Assembly (NCBI GenBank): GCA_039029195.1
Contig: JBCCGR010000007.1
Location: 88,962 to 152,961, forward strand
Direction: 5' to 3'
From: JBCCGR01 sp039029195
GTDB lineage: Bacteria; Pseudomonadota; Alphaproteobacteria; Rhizobiales; Rhizobiaceae
DNA: 64,000 bases
Shown: positions 35,041-43,510 of the stretch, piece by piece
How the letters are laid out: each line of letters opens with the position of its first letter
Position numbering within the stretch: the stretch's first letter is position 1
Position numbers and translations under genes: made by a program
The notes under the pieces: generated by a model
Told to the model about the DNA's origin: nothing
The model's database searches: none
What the model saw: the letters and a program-made list of their open reading frames with translations, nothing else

Positions 35041-35894
35041 TGGTGGATTCTCCTTGCATTCTGCTGATCTGGATTGCCTGAACGCCCAAGCGAATTCCAC
35101 AATTTCAGCGGGGGGGGAAGAATTGAGAATATGAACAAAATCAACGCAGCAACGACAATGCTTGGCCCAGCAGGGCTGTCCCATTCAAGAGAACCGTAAA
35201 GTCCACCGACGACGGCGATCACACCAACAAGGGCTGCCAGCACGGCCATTTGCTCAGGTCCGGTTGCAAATCGGCGTGCGGCGGCGGCTGGAATAATAAG
35301 CAGTGCGGTGATGAGCAGAACGCCGACGATTTTCATCGATATGGCAATCACGGCTGCCATCAGGAGCATAAAAATGACGTTTGCCCGCTCAGGCTTCATG
35401 CCTTCAGCCTGTGCGAGCTCCACGTTCACTGTGGCTGCGAACAGCGACTTCCAGACCAGGAAGAGTATGGCCAATACAATCGCACCACCTGCCCAGATGA
35501 TTGCGATGTCCAATCGTGTTACAGCCAGAATGTCTCCGAAGAGGAAGCCCATAAGGTCCACGCGCACCCATGTCATGAATGCAAGAGCGACCAAGCCAAC
35601 CGCCAAAGATGCGTGGGCCAGCAATCCCAATAGGGCATCAGCCGAAAGGGTAGCCCGGCGTTGAAGCAACAAAAGTGCCAGCGACACACACACGGAGACG
35701 CCAAATACGGCAAGCGTGGTGTTGACTTCGAACAGGAGTGCAAGCGCAACGCCCAACAACGCGGCATGCGAAAGCGTATCTCCAAAGTAGGCAAGCCTGC
35801 GCCAGACGATGAAACAACCAAGTGGACCGGCGATCAGGGCCACTCCAGCGCCAGCCACCAGGGCTCTGGTGAAAAAATCATCCAGCATGTTCAT
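35037..35894 (-). CDS. znuB: Zinc ABC transporter permease ZnuB
   Basis: 285 aa with eight or more hydrophobic segments and the ABC-3 family motif GDTLSHAALLGVALAL near residues 38-53. It forms the membrane channel for zinc taken from ZnuA. The start overlaps the end of znuC and the stop overlaps the start of zur, so the operon reads znuC-znuB-zur. A run of eight G at 35109-35116 codes for the Pro-rich stretch near the C-terminus and could be a phase-variable or error-prone site. Confidence 0.95.
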   Translation of the reverse strand: MNMLDDFFTRALVAGAGVALIAGPLGCFIVWRRLAYFGDTLSHAALLGVALALLFEVNTTLAVFGVSVCVSLALLLLQRRATLSADALLGLLAHASLAVGLVALAFMTWVRVDLMGFLFGDILAVTRLDIAIIWAGGAIVLAILFLVWKSLFAATVNVELAQAEGMKPERANVIFMLLMAAVIAISMKIVGVLLITALLIIPAAAARRFATGPEQMAVLAALVGVIAVVGGLYGSLEWDSPAGPSIVVAALILFIFSILPPPLKLWNSLGRSGNPDQQNARRIHQ

Positions 35895-36765
35895 CTGTTC
35901 CAGATTGGCCGGTCATTTGACTTTGAGCAGATCCTGCATCTCCATTGTCAGCATGATGATGATCTCGCACCGTGCCGTCTTTTTCACGGATTCGGCCGTC
36001 CGGTAAATGCTCGTGATCATGGCTGTGTTCATAGATCGCCAATCCTGATGATGCACGAGCACCGAACAGTGCGCGATATTCCTGACTTGATGCGACCGTT
36101 GTCGGCGTTCCTGAACAGCACACATGGCCATTCAGGCAAATAACCCGGTCCGTGGCTGCCATGACAACATGCAGGTCATGGGAGATAAGCAGAACACCAC
36201 ATTGAAGCTTGTCCCGGATCGATCGGATCAACTCGTAGAGCGCAATTTCCCCGCTGAAATCCACGCCCTGCACGGGTTCATCAAGGACCAAAAGGTCCGG
36301 CTTTCGGGCAATGGCGCGTGCCAACAATACCCGTTGAAACTCCCCGCCGGACAATGTTCTGACTTCATCCTTCGCCAGATGCACGGTCTGGGTAGCCGAC
36401 ATGGCATCGTAGGCCTCCTGCTCACCTACTGATCCCGTCAGGCGCATGAAACGCTTGACTGTCAGAGGGAGCGTCCAGTCGATTGCAAGTTTCTGCGGAA
36501 CATAGCCAACCCGCAGATTCTGGCGTTGAATTGCATGCCCTTCATCGGGAGACAGAATGCCCAGAGCCATTTTTGCAGTTGTTGATTTGCCGGACCCGTT
36601 TGGGCCGATCAAGGTGACGATCTCGCCCGGTTCAACCGTCATCGTCACTCCGTGCACGAGCCATTTGCCGGAGCGAAATACGCCGGCATCGGAAAGTGCG
36701 ACCAGTGAGTTTGTTCGATGCAACATGACGTTTGGAGGGTAGCGCGATCTAGTGAAAAGAGCCAT
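35878..36765 (-). CDS. znuC: Zinc ABC transporter ATP-binding protein ZnuC
   Basis: 295 aa. Walker A GPNGSGKST near residue 53, signature LSGGEFQRVLLARA near 139, Walker B LLVLDEP near 160, and switch His in ISHDLHVV near 195. The C-terminal tail is His-rich (YEHSHDHEHLPDG and DHHHAD), as in other zinc importers of this group. The ATG at 36726 (282 aa) is an alternative start. It is divergent from znuA, with a Zur-box candidate 22 nt upstream. Confidence 0.95.
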   Translation of the reverse strand: MALFTRSRYPPNVMLHRTNSLVALSDAGVFRSGKWLVHGVTMTVEPGEIVTLIGPNGSGKSTTAKMALGILSPDEGHAIQRQNLRVGYVPQKLAIDWTLPLTVKRFMRLTGSVGEQEAYDAMSATQTVHLAKDEVRTLSGGEFQRVLLARAIARKPDLLVLDEPVQGVDFSGEIALYELIRSIRDKLQCGVLLISHDLHVVMAATDRVICLNGHVCCSGTPTTVASSQEYRALFGARASSGLAIYEHSHDHEHLPDGRIREKDGTVRDHHHADNGDAGSAQSQMTGQSGTDEHAG

Positions 36766-36786
36766 ATGGCAAGCTTGCTATGACAT

Positions 36787-36803
36787 ACGTTATATCGTAA
36801 CAC
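36787..36803. promoter_or_regulatory. Zur box candidate between znuC and znuA
   Basis: ACGTTATATCGTAACAC matches 11 of 14 arm positions of the perfect palindrome found upstream of the DUF1826 gene (38169-38185). It lies in the 93-nt divergent gap, where one Zur dimer could block both promoters. Assignment rests on this internal match and the gene context. Confidence 0.75.
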
Positions 36804-36858
36804 AACTCCATGATCTGGCGACCCCGCCAGCCACTAATTTGTACTGATGGAGCCAACA

Positions 36859-38112
36859 ATGCGCTTTTTGAAAACCCTTCTGTTGACCTCGACGTTGCTG
36901 TCCGCTGGCGCACTTTCAGCGCAGGCTGACGTGAAGGTTGTCGCCTCGATCAAACCTATTCACTCCCTTGTGGCGGCCGTCATGGATGGTGTTGGTAAAC
37001 CCGGTTTGATTGTTGAAGGAGCGGGCTCTCCGCACACTTACGCCTTGAAACCCTCGCAGGCGAAAGAATTGGAAGTCGCGGACGTCGTATTTTGGGTCGG
37101 TCATGATTTGGAAGCCTTCCTTGAAAAGCCATTGGAAGCCATCGCTGCGAAAGCGACGAAAATTGAACTGCTGGACGCCCATGACCTGGTGAAACACAAA
37201 TTCCGCGAGGGCGGTGCGTTCGATGCCCATGATCATGAGTCTGAAGATGGTCATGATGATCATGGGCATGAGAAGAAGGCCGAAGATGATCATCACGACC
37301 ATGATCATGAGAAAAAGGCCGAGGATGACCACCACGACCACGGTCACGAAAAGAAGGCTGAGGACGATCACCACGATCATGATCATGAGAAGAAGGCTGA
37401 AGATGATCACCATGACCATGATCACGAGAAAAAGGCCGAGGATGACCACCACGACCACGGTCACGAAAAGAAGGCTGAAGATGACCACCACGACCACGGT
37501 CACGAAAAGAAGGCTGAAGATGATCACCACGACCACGGTCACGAGAAAAAGGCCGAAGCTGGTCACGGCCATGACGAGCATGACCACGGAGAGTTCGATC
37601 CGCACGTTTGGCTTGATCCGGTAAATGCCAAAGCACTGGTTCATGAAATCGAAGAGGCGCTTGCAAAAGCCGACCCTGAAAATGCGGCCAAGTATGAGGC
37701 AAATGCCAAAACGGTCTCGACAAAGCTGGACGCGCTGGTCAAGGAAGTTTCCACCGAACTCACACCTGTTAAAGGCAAGCCGTTTGTGGTCTTCCACGAC
37801 GCTTATCAGCACTTTGAAAAACGCTTCGGTATGACTGCAATCGGCTCAATAACCGTGTCTCCCGAAGTGATGCCCGGTGCTGAACGCATCAAAGAACTGA
37901 AAGGCAAAGTGAGCGAATTGAATGCCGTTTGCGTGTTTTCCGAGCCTCAATTCGAGCCAAAACTGGTCACAACCGTTGCGGAAGGGACTTCGGCAAAAAC
38001 GGGCGTGCTTGACCCGCTCGGAACGTCGATTGGAGACGGTCCGGAACTCTACTTCACGCTCATTCGCAATATGGCTGCCTCTTTCAAAGACTGCCTGTCA
38101 AAGTCTGGCTAA
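36859..38112 (+). CDS. znuA: Zinc ABC transporter substrate-binding protein ZnuA with expanded His-rich loop
   Basis: 417 aa from ATG at 36859 (GGAG 8 nt upstream; an ATG at 36847 is possible). A signal peptide ends near ALSAQA (residue 23). Metal-site histidines are expected in IKPIHSLVA, SPHTYALKPS and VFHDAYQHF. Residues 131-234 are eight tandem 13-residue units of the type DHHDHGHEKKAED, far longer than the usual His/Asp loop of ZnuA (about 20-40 residues). The loop should act as a zinc chaperone or buffer. The core otherwise looks intact. A terminator follows the gene. Confidence 0.95.
   Translation: MRFLKTLLLTSTLLSAGALSAQADVKVVASIKPIHSLVAAVMDGVGKPGLIVEGAGSPHTYALKPSQAKELEVADVVFWVGHDLEAFLEKPLEAIAAKATKIELLDAHDLVKHKFREGGAFDAHDHESEDGHDDHGHEKKAEDDHHDHDHEKKAEDDHHDHGHEKKAEDDHHDHDHEKKAEDDHHDHDHEKKAEDDHHDHGHEKKAEDDHHDHGHEKKAEDDHHDHGHEKKAEAGHGHDEHDHGEFDPHVWLDPVNAKALVHEIEEALAKADPENAAKYEANAKTVSTKLDALVKEVSTELTPVKGKPFVVFHDAYQHFEKRFGMTAIGSITVSPEVMPGAERIKELKGKVSELNAVCVFSEPQFEPKLVTTVAEGTSAKTGVLDPLGTSIGDGPELYFTLIRNMAASFKDCLSKSG
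37249..37560 (+). repeat. Eight tandem 39-bp repeats inside znuA (His-rich loop)
   Basis: Eight in-frame 39-bp units run without spacers. Units 6 and 7 are identical at nucleotide level and unit 3 differs from them in only two bases. Units 2-3 resemble units 5-6, which points to duplication of blocks as well as of single units. Position 6 of the unit is Gly or Asp. Unit 1 is the most diverged and unit 8 ends in Ala. Confidence 0.95.
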
Positions 38113-38131
38113 AACGCAGGATACAAAGTTG

Positions 38132-38157
38132 ACGGGCAGTCCTCCTGCCCGTTTTCT
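38132..38157 (+). terminator. Rho-independent terminator after znuA
   Basis: ACGGGCAG and CTGCCCGT form a perfect 8-bp stem with a 5-nt loop, followed by TTTTCTT. It lies 19 nt after the znuA stop and just before the Zur box of the next gene. Confidence 0.85.
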
Positions 38158-38168
38158 TATACTAAATC

Positions 38169-38185
38169 ATGTTATGTAATAACAT
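38169..38185. promoter_or_regulatory. Zur box upstream of DUF1826 gene
   Basis: ATGTTATGTAATAACAT is a palindrome with 7-bp arms and a 3-nt centre. The same pattern, less perfect, lies between znuC and znuA. It is 12 nt before the proposed TTG start and 84 nt before the first ATG of the DUF1826 gene. Confidence 0.82.
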
Positions 38186-38197
38186 ACTGAATGAAGT

Positions 38198-38920
38198 TTG
38201 AAGCAAACGCTCGACGTTGCGCCAGCCGATTCTTCCACCAATTCTGACCTAAACGGGATCCTGGGCTCCATGACCTATGTAAGAAAAACTGTCGAAAACG
38301 CCGCCATCGGAGTTGCCGTTTTGGACGGGCCGACTGATTTTTCTCCAATCAACCGCCCAGGCGCCGCGGCGGCTATCTGGCGTCGTCAACCCCCAGCTGG
38401 ATTCACCGAGTGGATAGACAATCTGCCTGTCAATAATCTGCCATCTGCACGCACGATCATCGGTGTTGAAAACGTGCAGCATGCTGTTCAAGCAATTTGC
38501 GAAAATGCGCAAATGCCGGACACGCGAGAGAGACGCTTTCTTATCAGTGACGTTTCGATACTGGCTGAGAAATTCGCCAAACTCATGCAGACACAGTTTC
38601 TGCGTTTGCGGTTCGATGTGGTGCAGGACAATGCTTGCCGAAAGTTTCATATCGACTCTGTCGTGGCGCGGCTGGTCTGCACGTACCGCGGATTGGGAAC
38701 CCAATATGGCATCTCGGTGGATGGTTATGAGCCAAAGCGCGTGTTCTCGGTACCCACTGGCTCGCCGATGGTTTTGAAAGGGACCGAGTGGCCTGAGCCG
38801 CCGATGTCGGGCCTGCTTCATCGTTCACCGCAGATCGAAGGCACCGGGATGACTCGTTTGGTGCTGGTTCTGGATCCGGCCACCGAACCCGTTCCCGAAT
38901 CACGCCAGACCGTGCATTAA
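38198..38920 (+). CDS. DUF1826 family protein, probable zinc-starvation protein
   Basis: 240 aa from TTG at 38198. The ATG at 38270 (216 aa) is the better start if transcription begins at or after the Zur box. The conserved core CRKFHIDSVVARLVCTYRGLG (split here: CRKFHID, then VARLVCTYRGLG) near residue 146 has a His-x-Asp pair that could bind metal. GLLHRSP near the C-terminus gives another conserved histidine. DUF1826 genes are often found near zinc-responsive GTPases and other Zur targets, and the perfect Zur box in front agrees. Biochemical function is unknown to me. Confidence 0.82.
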   Translation: MKQTLDVAPADSSTNSDLNGILGSMTYVRKTVENAAIGVAVLDGPTDFSPINRPGAAAAIWRRQPPAGFTEWIDNLPVNNLPSARTIIGVENVQHAVQAICENAQMPDTRERRFLISDVSILAEKFAKLMQTQFLRLRFDVVQDNACRKFHIDSVVARLVCTYRGLGTQYGISVDGYEPKRVFSVPTGSPMVLKGTEWPEPPMSGLLHRSPQIEGTGMTRLVLVLDPATEPVPESRQTVH

Positions 38921-39182
38921 CTTGCGGTGTCGTCTCCAAACCGAGACCAAGACCCAGCAAAGTTAATGTGATTGTCGCGGGCCGTTGATCCATTCAACGC
39001 CGTCACTATCTTTTGGAGACAACAAAGCGACCGGGTGAGACATTACACCTGATCTAGCCCAAACGTATGTCTTGCATGTGCGCGCTCAAAGAATTAGCCC
39101 CATGTTTGAAACATCTGCGTGATCCCTTGAGCGCCCATGTTTGCGGAGCCACGCGATCCAAAATACAACTTTTGGTGTGTAA

Positions 39183-41975
39183 ATGAACCTTTACGAGAAC
39201 TATCTGAACGAAATCGAAGAACGCAAACAGCAAGGTCTTAATCCCAAGCCGGTTGACGAAGGACCGCTGGCAGCGGAGATCATCGCGCAAATTAAGGAAC
39301 GCGATAATCCGTATCGCAAAGATTCCCTCAACTTCTTGATTTATAACACGTTGCCGGGCACCACCAGCGCCGCTGAAGTGAAGGCCCGATTCTTGAAGGA
39401 GGTCATTCTGGGTCAGGAAGCAGTTGAGGAAATCTCAATTGAATTCGCGTTTGAACTCCTGTCCCATATGAAAGGCGGCCCTTCAGTTGAGGTGCTGCTT
39501 GATCTGGCGCTGGGCGATCAGTCGGAGATTGCCAGAAAGGCTGCCGAGGTTCTCAAGACCCAGGTGTTCCTCTATGAAGCCGATACGGATCGCCTCAAAG
39601 AGGCGCATGATGCCGGAAGTGTAATCGCGACTGATATTCTCAACAGCTATTCCGACGCGGAATTCTTCACAAAATTGCCGGACATCGACGAAGAAATAGA
39701 AGTCGTCACCTATATCGCCGCCGAGGGTGACATTTCGACAGACCTGTTGTCACCGGGCAATCAGGCACACTCCCGTTCTGACCGCGAATTGCACGGCAAA
39801 TGCTTCATTTCCGAGAAAGCGCAGAAGGAAGTTGAAGCGCTCAAACTGCAGTATCCCGGGAAGCGCGTCATGCTGATCGCTGAAAAGGGTACGATGGGTG
39901 TGGGTTCATCCCGCATGTCGGGGGTCAACAATGTTGCCCTTTGGACCGGCAAGCAAGCGTCACCATACGTTCCGTTCGTCAACATTGCGCCGGTTGTGGC
40001 GGGCACAAATGGTATTTCGCCCATCTTCCTTACCACCGTGGGGGTTACGGGTGGCATTGGCGTTGACCTGAAGAACTGGGTGAAAAAGCTCGATGACGAA
40101 GGCAAGCCGATCCTCAACAATGACGGCAACCCGATCCTTGAGCAGCGCTATTCTGTTGAAACCGGCACGGTTCTGAAGATCAACACCAAGACCAAAAAGC
40201 TCTACAGCGCCGATGGAAATGAAGAGCTCGTCGATATGGCGAACTCCTTTACACCGCAGAAAATGGAATTCATGAAGGCCGGTGGTTCCTACGCCATCGT
40301 GTTCGGCAAGAAGCTCCAGACATTCGCCTGCGAAGCGCTTGGCATTGAACTTAAGTCAGCCTTTGCGCCCGCAAAGGAAATCAACCACGAGGGACAGGGT
40401 CTTACGGCCGTTGAGAAAATCTTCAACGCCAACGCCCGCGGCACAACGCCGGGCAAGCTGTTGCACGCTGGTTCCGACGTGCGGGTCAAGGTCAACATCG
40501 TTGGTTCGCAGGACACCACCGGCCTTATGACCAGCCAGGAGCTGGAAGCAATGGCGGCCACCGTGCTTTCGCCAAGTGTGGATGGGGCCTACCAGTCTGG
40601 TTGCCACACAGCGTCTGTTTGGGACCTCAAGGCCCAGGCCAACACGCCGCGTCTGATGGCATTCATGCACAAGTTCGGGCTGATCACGGCGCGCGACCCC
40701 AAAGACGTCTATCACTCCATGACCGACGTCATCCACAAGGTGCTGAACGATATCACCGTCAGCGACTGGGACATCATCATTGGTGGAGACAGCCACACCC
40801 GCATGTCGAAGGGCGTTGCCTTCGGCGCGGATTCCGGCACCGTTGCGCTTGCTCTAGCGACGGGCGAAGCCACGATGCCGATCCCGGAATCCGTCAAGGT
40901 GACATTCAAAGGCAAAATGGCCGATTGGATGGACTTCCGTGATGTGGTCCACGCCACCCAGGCGCAGATGCTGTCACAGCATGGCGATAACGTCTTCCAG
41001 GGGCGGATCATCGAGGTCCATATCGGGACACTGCTGGCGGATCAGGCGTTCACGTTCACAGACTGGACGGCAGAAATGAAGGCGAAGGCCTCAATCTGTA
41101 TTTCTGAGAATGAGACGCTCATCGAGTCATTGGAAATTGCCAAATCCCGAATTCAGATCATGATTGAAAAGGGTATGGACAATGATGCGCAAATGCTGGC
41201 TGGCCTGATTGCCAAGGCTGACAAGCGCATTGATGAAATCCGATCCGGTGAAAAACCGGCGTTGGCCCCAGACGACAATGCCAAATATTTCGCGGAAGTT
41301 GTGGTTGATCTTGACGAAATCGTGGAGCCGATGATTGCGGACCCCGATGTCAACAATGCCGATGTCTCCAAACGCTACACTCACGACACCATCCGGCCGA
41401 TCTCTTTCTATCGGGCGGAAAAGAAGGTGGATCTCGGGTTTGTCGGCTCTTGTATGGTACATAAGGGTGATATCAAGATTGTGGCGCAGATGCTTCGCAA
41501 TCTGGAAGCCGCCTATGGCAAGGTGGAGTTCAATGCGCCGCTAGTGGTGGCGGCACCGACCTACAACATTGTCGATGAGCTCAAAGATGAGGGCGATTGG
41601 GGCATTTTGTCCAAATATGCCGGGTTCGAATTCGACGATGATGCGCCCAAGCAGCAAGCCCGGACAGAGTATGAAAACATTCTTTATCTGGAGCGCCCGG
41701 GCTGTAACCTTTGCATGGGCAACCAGGAAAAGGCCGCCAAGGGCGACACGGTGCTTGCAACCTCAACACGTCTGTTCCAGGGTCGCGTTGTTGCAGATTC
41801 TGCAACCAAGAAAGGCGAATCGCTGCTGGGGTCAACGCCAGTGGTGGTACTGTCAGCCATTCTGGGTCGCACGCCTACCCTTGATGAGTACAAGGTCGCC
41901 GTTGAGGGGATCGATCTGACAAAGTTCGCTCCGCCGATTCAGACGCCGGTGGGCTCGCGTTCGGTTCATTTCTGA
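39183..41975 (+). CDS. acnB: Aconitate hydratase B / 2-methylisocitrate dehydratase
   Basis: 930 aa. N-terminal HEAT-like region, then the swivel and catalytic domains. The [4Fe-4S] cysteines are in FVGSCMVHKGD (about residue 757) and GCNLCMGNQEKAAKG (about 840). IIIGGDSHTRMSKGVAFGADSG is the active-site region, seen at about residue 535. The wording of this stretch is closer to what I recall from Bacteroidetes-type AcnB than from E. coli. Many alphaproteobacteria use AcnA instead. ATG chosen; no strong ribosome-binding site is visible. It probably acts in the TCA cycle. Confidence 0.95.
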   Translation: MNLYENYLNEIEERKQQGLNPKPVDEGPLAAEIIAQIKERDNPYRKDSLNFLIYNTLPGTTSAAEVKARFLKEVILGQEAVEEISIEFAFELLSHMKGGPSVEVLLDLALGDQSEIARKAAEVLKTQVFLYEADTDRLKEAHDAGSVIATDILNSYSDAEFFTKLPDIDEEIEVVTYIAAEGDISTDLLSPGNQAHSRSDRELHGKCFISEKAQKEVEALKLQYPGKRVMLIAEKGTMGVGSSRMSGVNNVALWTGKQASPYVPFVNIAPVVAGTNGISPIFLTTVGVTGGIGVDLKNWVKKLDDEGKPILNNDGNPILEQRYSVETGTVLKINTKTKKLYSADGNEELVDMANSFTPQKMEFMKAGGSYAIVFGKKLQTFACEALGIELKSAFAPAKEINHEGQGLTAVEKIFNANARGTTPGKLLHAGSDVRVKVNIVGSQDTTGLMTSQELEAMAATVLSPSVDGAYQSGCHTASVWDLKAQANTPRLMAFMHKFGLITARDPKDVYHSMTDVIHKVLNDITVSDWDIIIGGDSHTRMSKGVAFGADSGTVALALATGEATMPIPESVKVTFKGKMADWMDFRDVVHATQAQMLSQHGDNVFQGRIIEVHIGTLLADQAFTFTDWTAEMKAKASICISENETLIESLEIAKSRIQIMIEKGMDNDAQMLAGLIAKADKRIDEIRSGEKPALAPDDNAKYFAEVVVDLDEIVEPMIADPDVNNADVSKRYTHDTIRPISFYRAEKKVDLGFVGSCMVHKGDIKIVAQMLRNLEAAYGKVEFNAPLVVAAPTYNIVDELKDEGDWGILSKYAGFEFDDDAPKQQARTEYENILYLERPGCNLCMGNQEKAAKGDTVLATSTRLFQGRVVADSATKKGESLLGSTPVVVLSAILGRTPTLDEYKVAVEGIDLTKFAPPIQTPVGSRSVHF

Positions 41976-42005
41976 TCCAACCAACAAAAACTGGATACAG
42001 ATTCC

Positions 42006-42050
42006 GGAAGCGGTTCGATTGCGGCCATACAGGTCAACCGCTCCGCTTCC
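42006..42050. other. Inverted repeat between acnB and ilvA
   Basis: GGAAGCGG and CCGCTTCC (8 bp, perfect) are 29 nt apart with further GGTT/AACC pairing inside. It starts 31 nt after the acnB stop. There is no T-run, so it may be a transcript-end stabiliser rather than a terminator. Confidence 0.4.
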
Positions 42051-42187
42051 GAACAGCCGCAGCCTCTATTCACTCAGCTTGGAGGGGCCCGCGAGGGTAA
42101 TGTTGGGTTGCCCGCGCAGGGTCGAGCATTCAACACCCCAATCGTTGTGGTAATGATAATTGCCGGGGCGATTTGGAGTCTTCAGCA

Positions 42188-43444
42188 ATGACCAATTTCA
42201 CAGATGAAGTGGCGCGCGTTCACAACGTGCTGAGCAAGGTGGTGGAGCCGACCCCACTGCAGCACAATCAATATCTGTCCGATCTTTATGGCGGCGATAT
42301 TTGGCTCAAACGGGAAGATCTCAGCCCAGTCCGCAGCTACAAGGTTCGCGGGGCTTACGCGTTTCTACACGCCGCACTAATCGAAAATCCCGACAACGAG
42401 CTGTTTGTTTGTTCGTCGGCTGGAAATCACGCCCAGGGGTTCGCCTACGCTTGCCGCGAATTTGGCAAGAAAGGTGTTGTGTTCATGCCCGTCACAACCC
42501 CGAACCAGAAGATCATGAAAACCCGATCTTTTGGCGAACCGTTCATTGATATTCGACTTGTGGGAGATGGATTTGACGCGGCCAATCAGGCGGCGATTGA
42601 GTTTTGCAACAAGGCCAACGGGCTTATGGTGCCGCCTTTCGATCATTCCAGAATCATTCAGGGCCAGGCGACCGTTGCGAAGGAAATCTTTGATCACTTC
42701 TCGGGCCAACCCGCGCCAGACAGGATCGTCCTTCCGGTTGGCGGCGGCGGGCTTGCTGCCGGTGTGACAACCTACCTGAACGACGCCGGCTGGACCTGTG
42801 ACTTCAGCTTTGTCGAACCGAATGCGGCGCCAAGTTTCCATCAAAGCCTGAATGCTGGTGAACGGGTGCAACTCCAGATGATCGACAATTTTGTCGATGG
42901 TGCCGCCGTTGCAAAAATTGGCGAGGAGCCGTTTCGCGCACTGTCGCAGTTTCAGCCTTCACAAGTCATTCTGGCAGAGACCAACGGTATCTGTGCGACG
43001 ATGATCGACATGCTGAACGTCGAGGGGATTGTCCTGGAACCGGCAGGAGCTTTGACGATTGAAGCGCTGCGCCATCTGCCTGAGTACGGGTTGCGCGGCA
43101 GGAAAACAGTGTGTGTGGTTTCGGGCGGCAATTTCGATTTTGAACGACTGCCGGAGGTGAAAGAACGGGCGCTCAAGTTCACAGGCTGCAAAAAATACTA
43201 CGTCATCCAGATGCCTCAGCGACCGGGTGCGCTGAAGGACTTCCTGTCTATTCTTGGGCCGGACGATGATATTGCCCGCTTTGAGTACTTAAAAAAATCC
43301 GCGCGCAATTTTGGGTCTGTTCTGCTGGGCATTGAAACCAGCAAGCAGGAGAATTTTGACTCGCTGACACATCGCTTTGATCAGTCAAATTTGATCTGGA
43401 ACGACATCACCGACAACGAAACGCTTTCGAGTTTCCTGATTTAG
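42188..43444 (+). CDS. ilvA: Threonine ammonia-lyase (threonine dehydratase), short ACT-like form
   Basis: 418 aa from the ATG at 42188, with GGAG 10 nt upstream; the TTG at 42173 is rejected. The PLP lysine lies in SPVRSYKVRGAYAFL (about residue 52). SSAGNHAQGFAYA and GGGGLAAGV bind the cofactor phosphate. The C-terminal 85 residues (GCKKYYVIQMPQRPGALKDF onward) form a single ACT-like regulatory domain, so feedback control by isoleucine is likely. It starts isoleucine synthesis by making 2-oxobutanoate. Confidence 0.94.
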   Translation: MTNFTDEVARVHNVLSKVVEPTPLQHNQYLSDLYGGDIWLKREDLSPVRSYKVRGAYAFLHAALIENPDNELFVCSSAGNHAQGFAYACREFGKKGVVFMPVTTPNQKIMKTRSFGEPFIDIRLVGDGFDAANQAAIEFCNKANGLMVPPFDHSRIIQGQATVAKEIFDHFSGQPAPDRIVLPVGGGGLAAGVTTYLNDAGWTCDFSFVEPNAAPSFHQSLNAGERVQLQMIDNFVDGAAVAKIGEEPFRALSQFQPSQVILAETNGICATMIDMLNVEGIVLEPAGALTIEALRHLPEYGLRGRKTVCVVSGGNFDFERLPEVKERALKFTGCKKYYVIQMPQRPGALKDFLSILGPDDDIARFEYLKKSARNFGSVLLGIETSKQENFDSLTHRFDQSNLIWNDITDNETLSSFLI

Positions 43445-43510
43445 GGCTTGTGCCTCTTTTGACAGGCTCTGCGATTGGACAACGAACCGTCCTAGTTTTG
43501 GTCGGCGTGC

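Noticed and set aside
35109..35116. Run of eight G as a frameshift in znuB
   Set aside because: The znuB frame is open through it and has normal length.
37249..37560. Regular 39-bp repeats considered as a CRISPR array
   Set aside because: The units are contiguous, with no spacers, and are in frame within znuA.
37214..37624. Frames on either strand across the znuA repeat region
   Set aside because: They arise from the periodic repeat and lie wholly inside a confident znuA.
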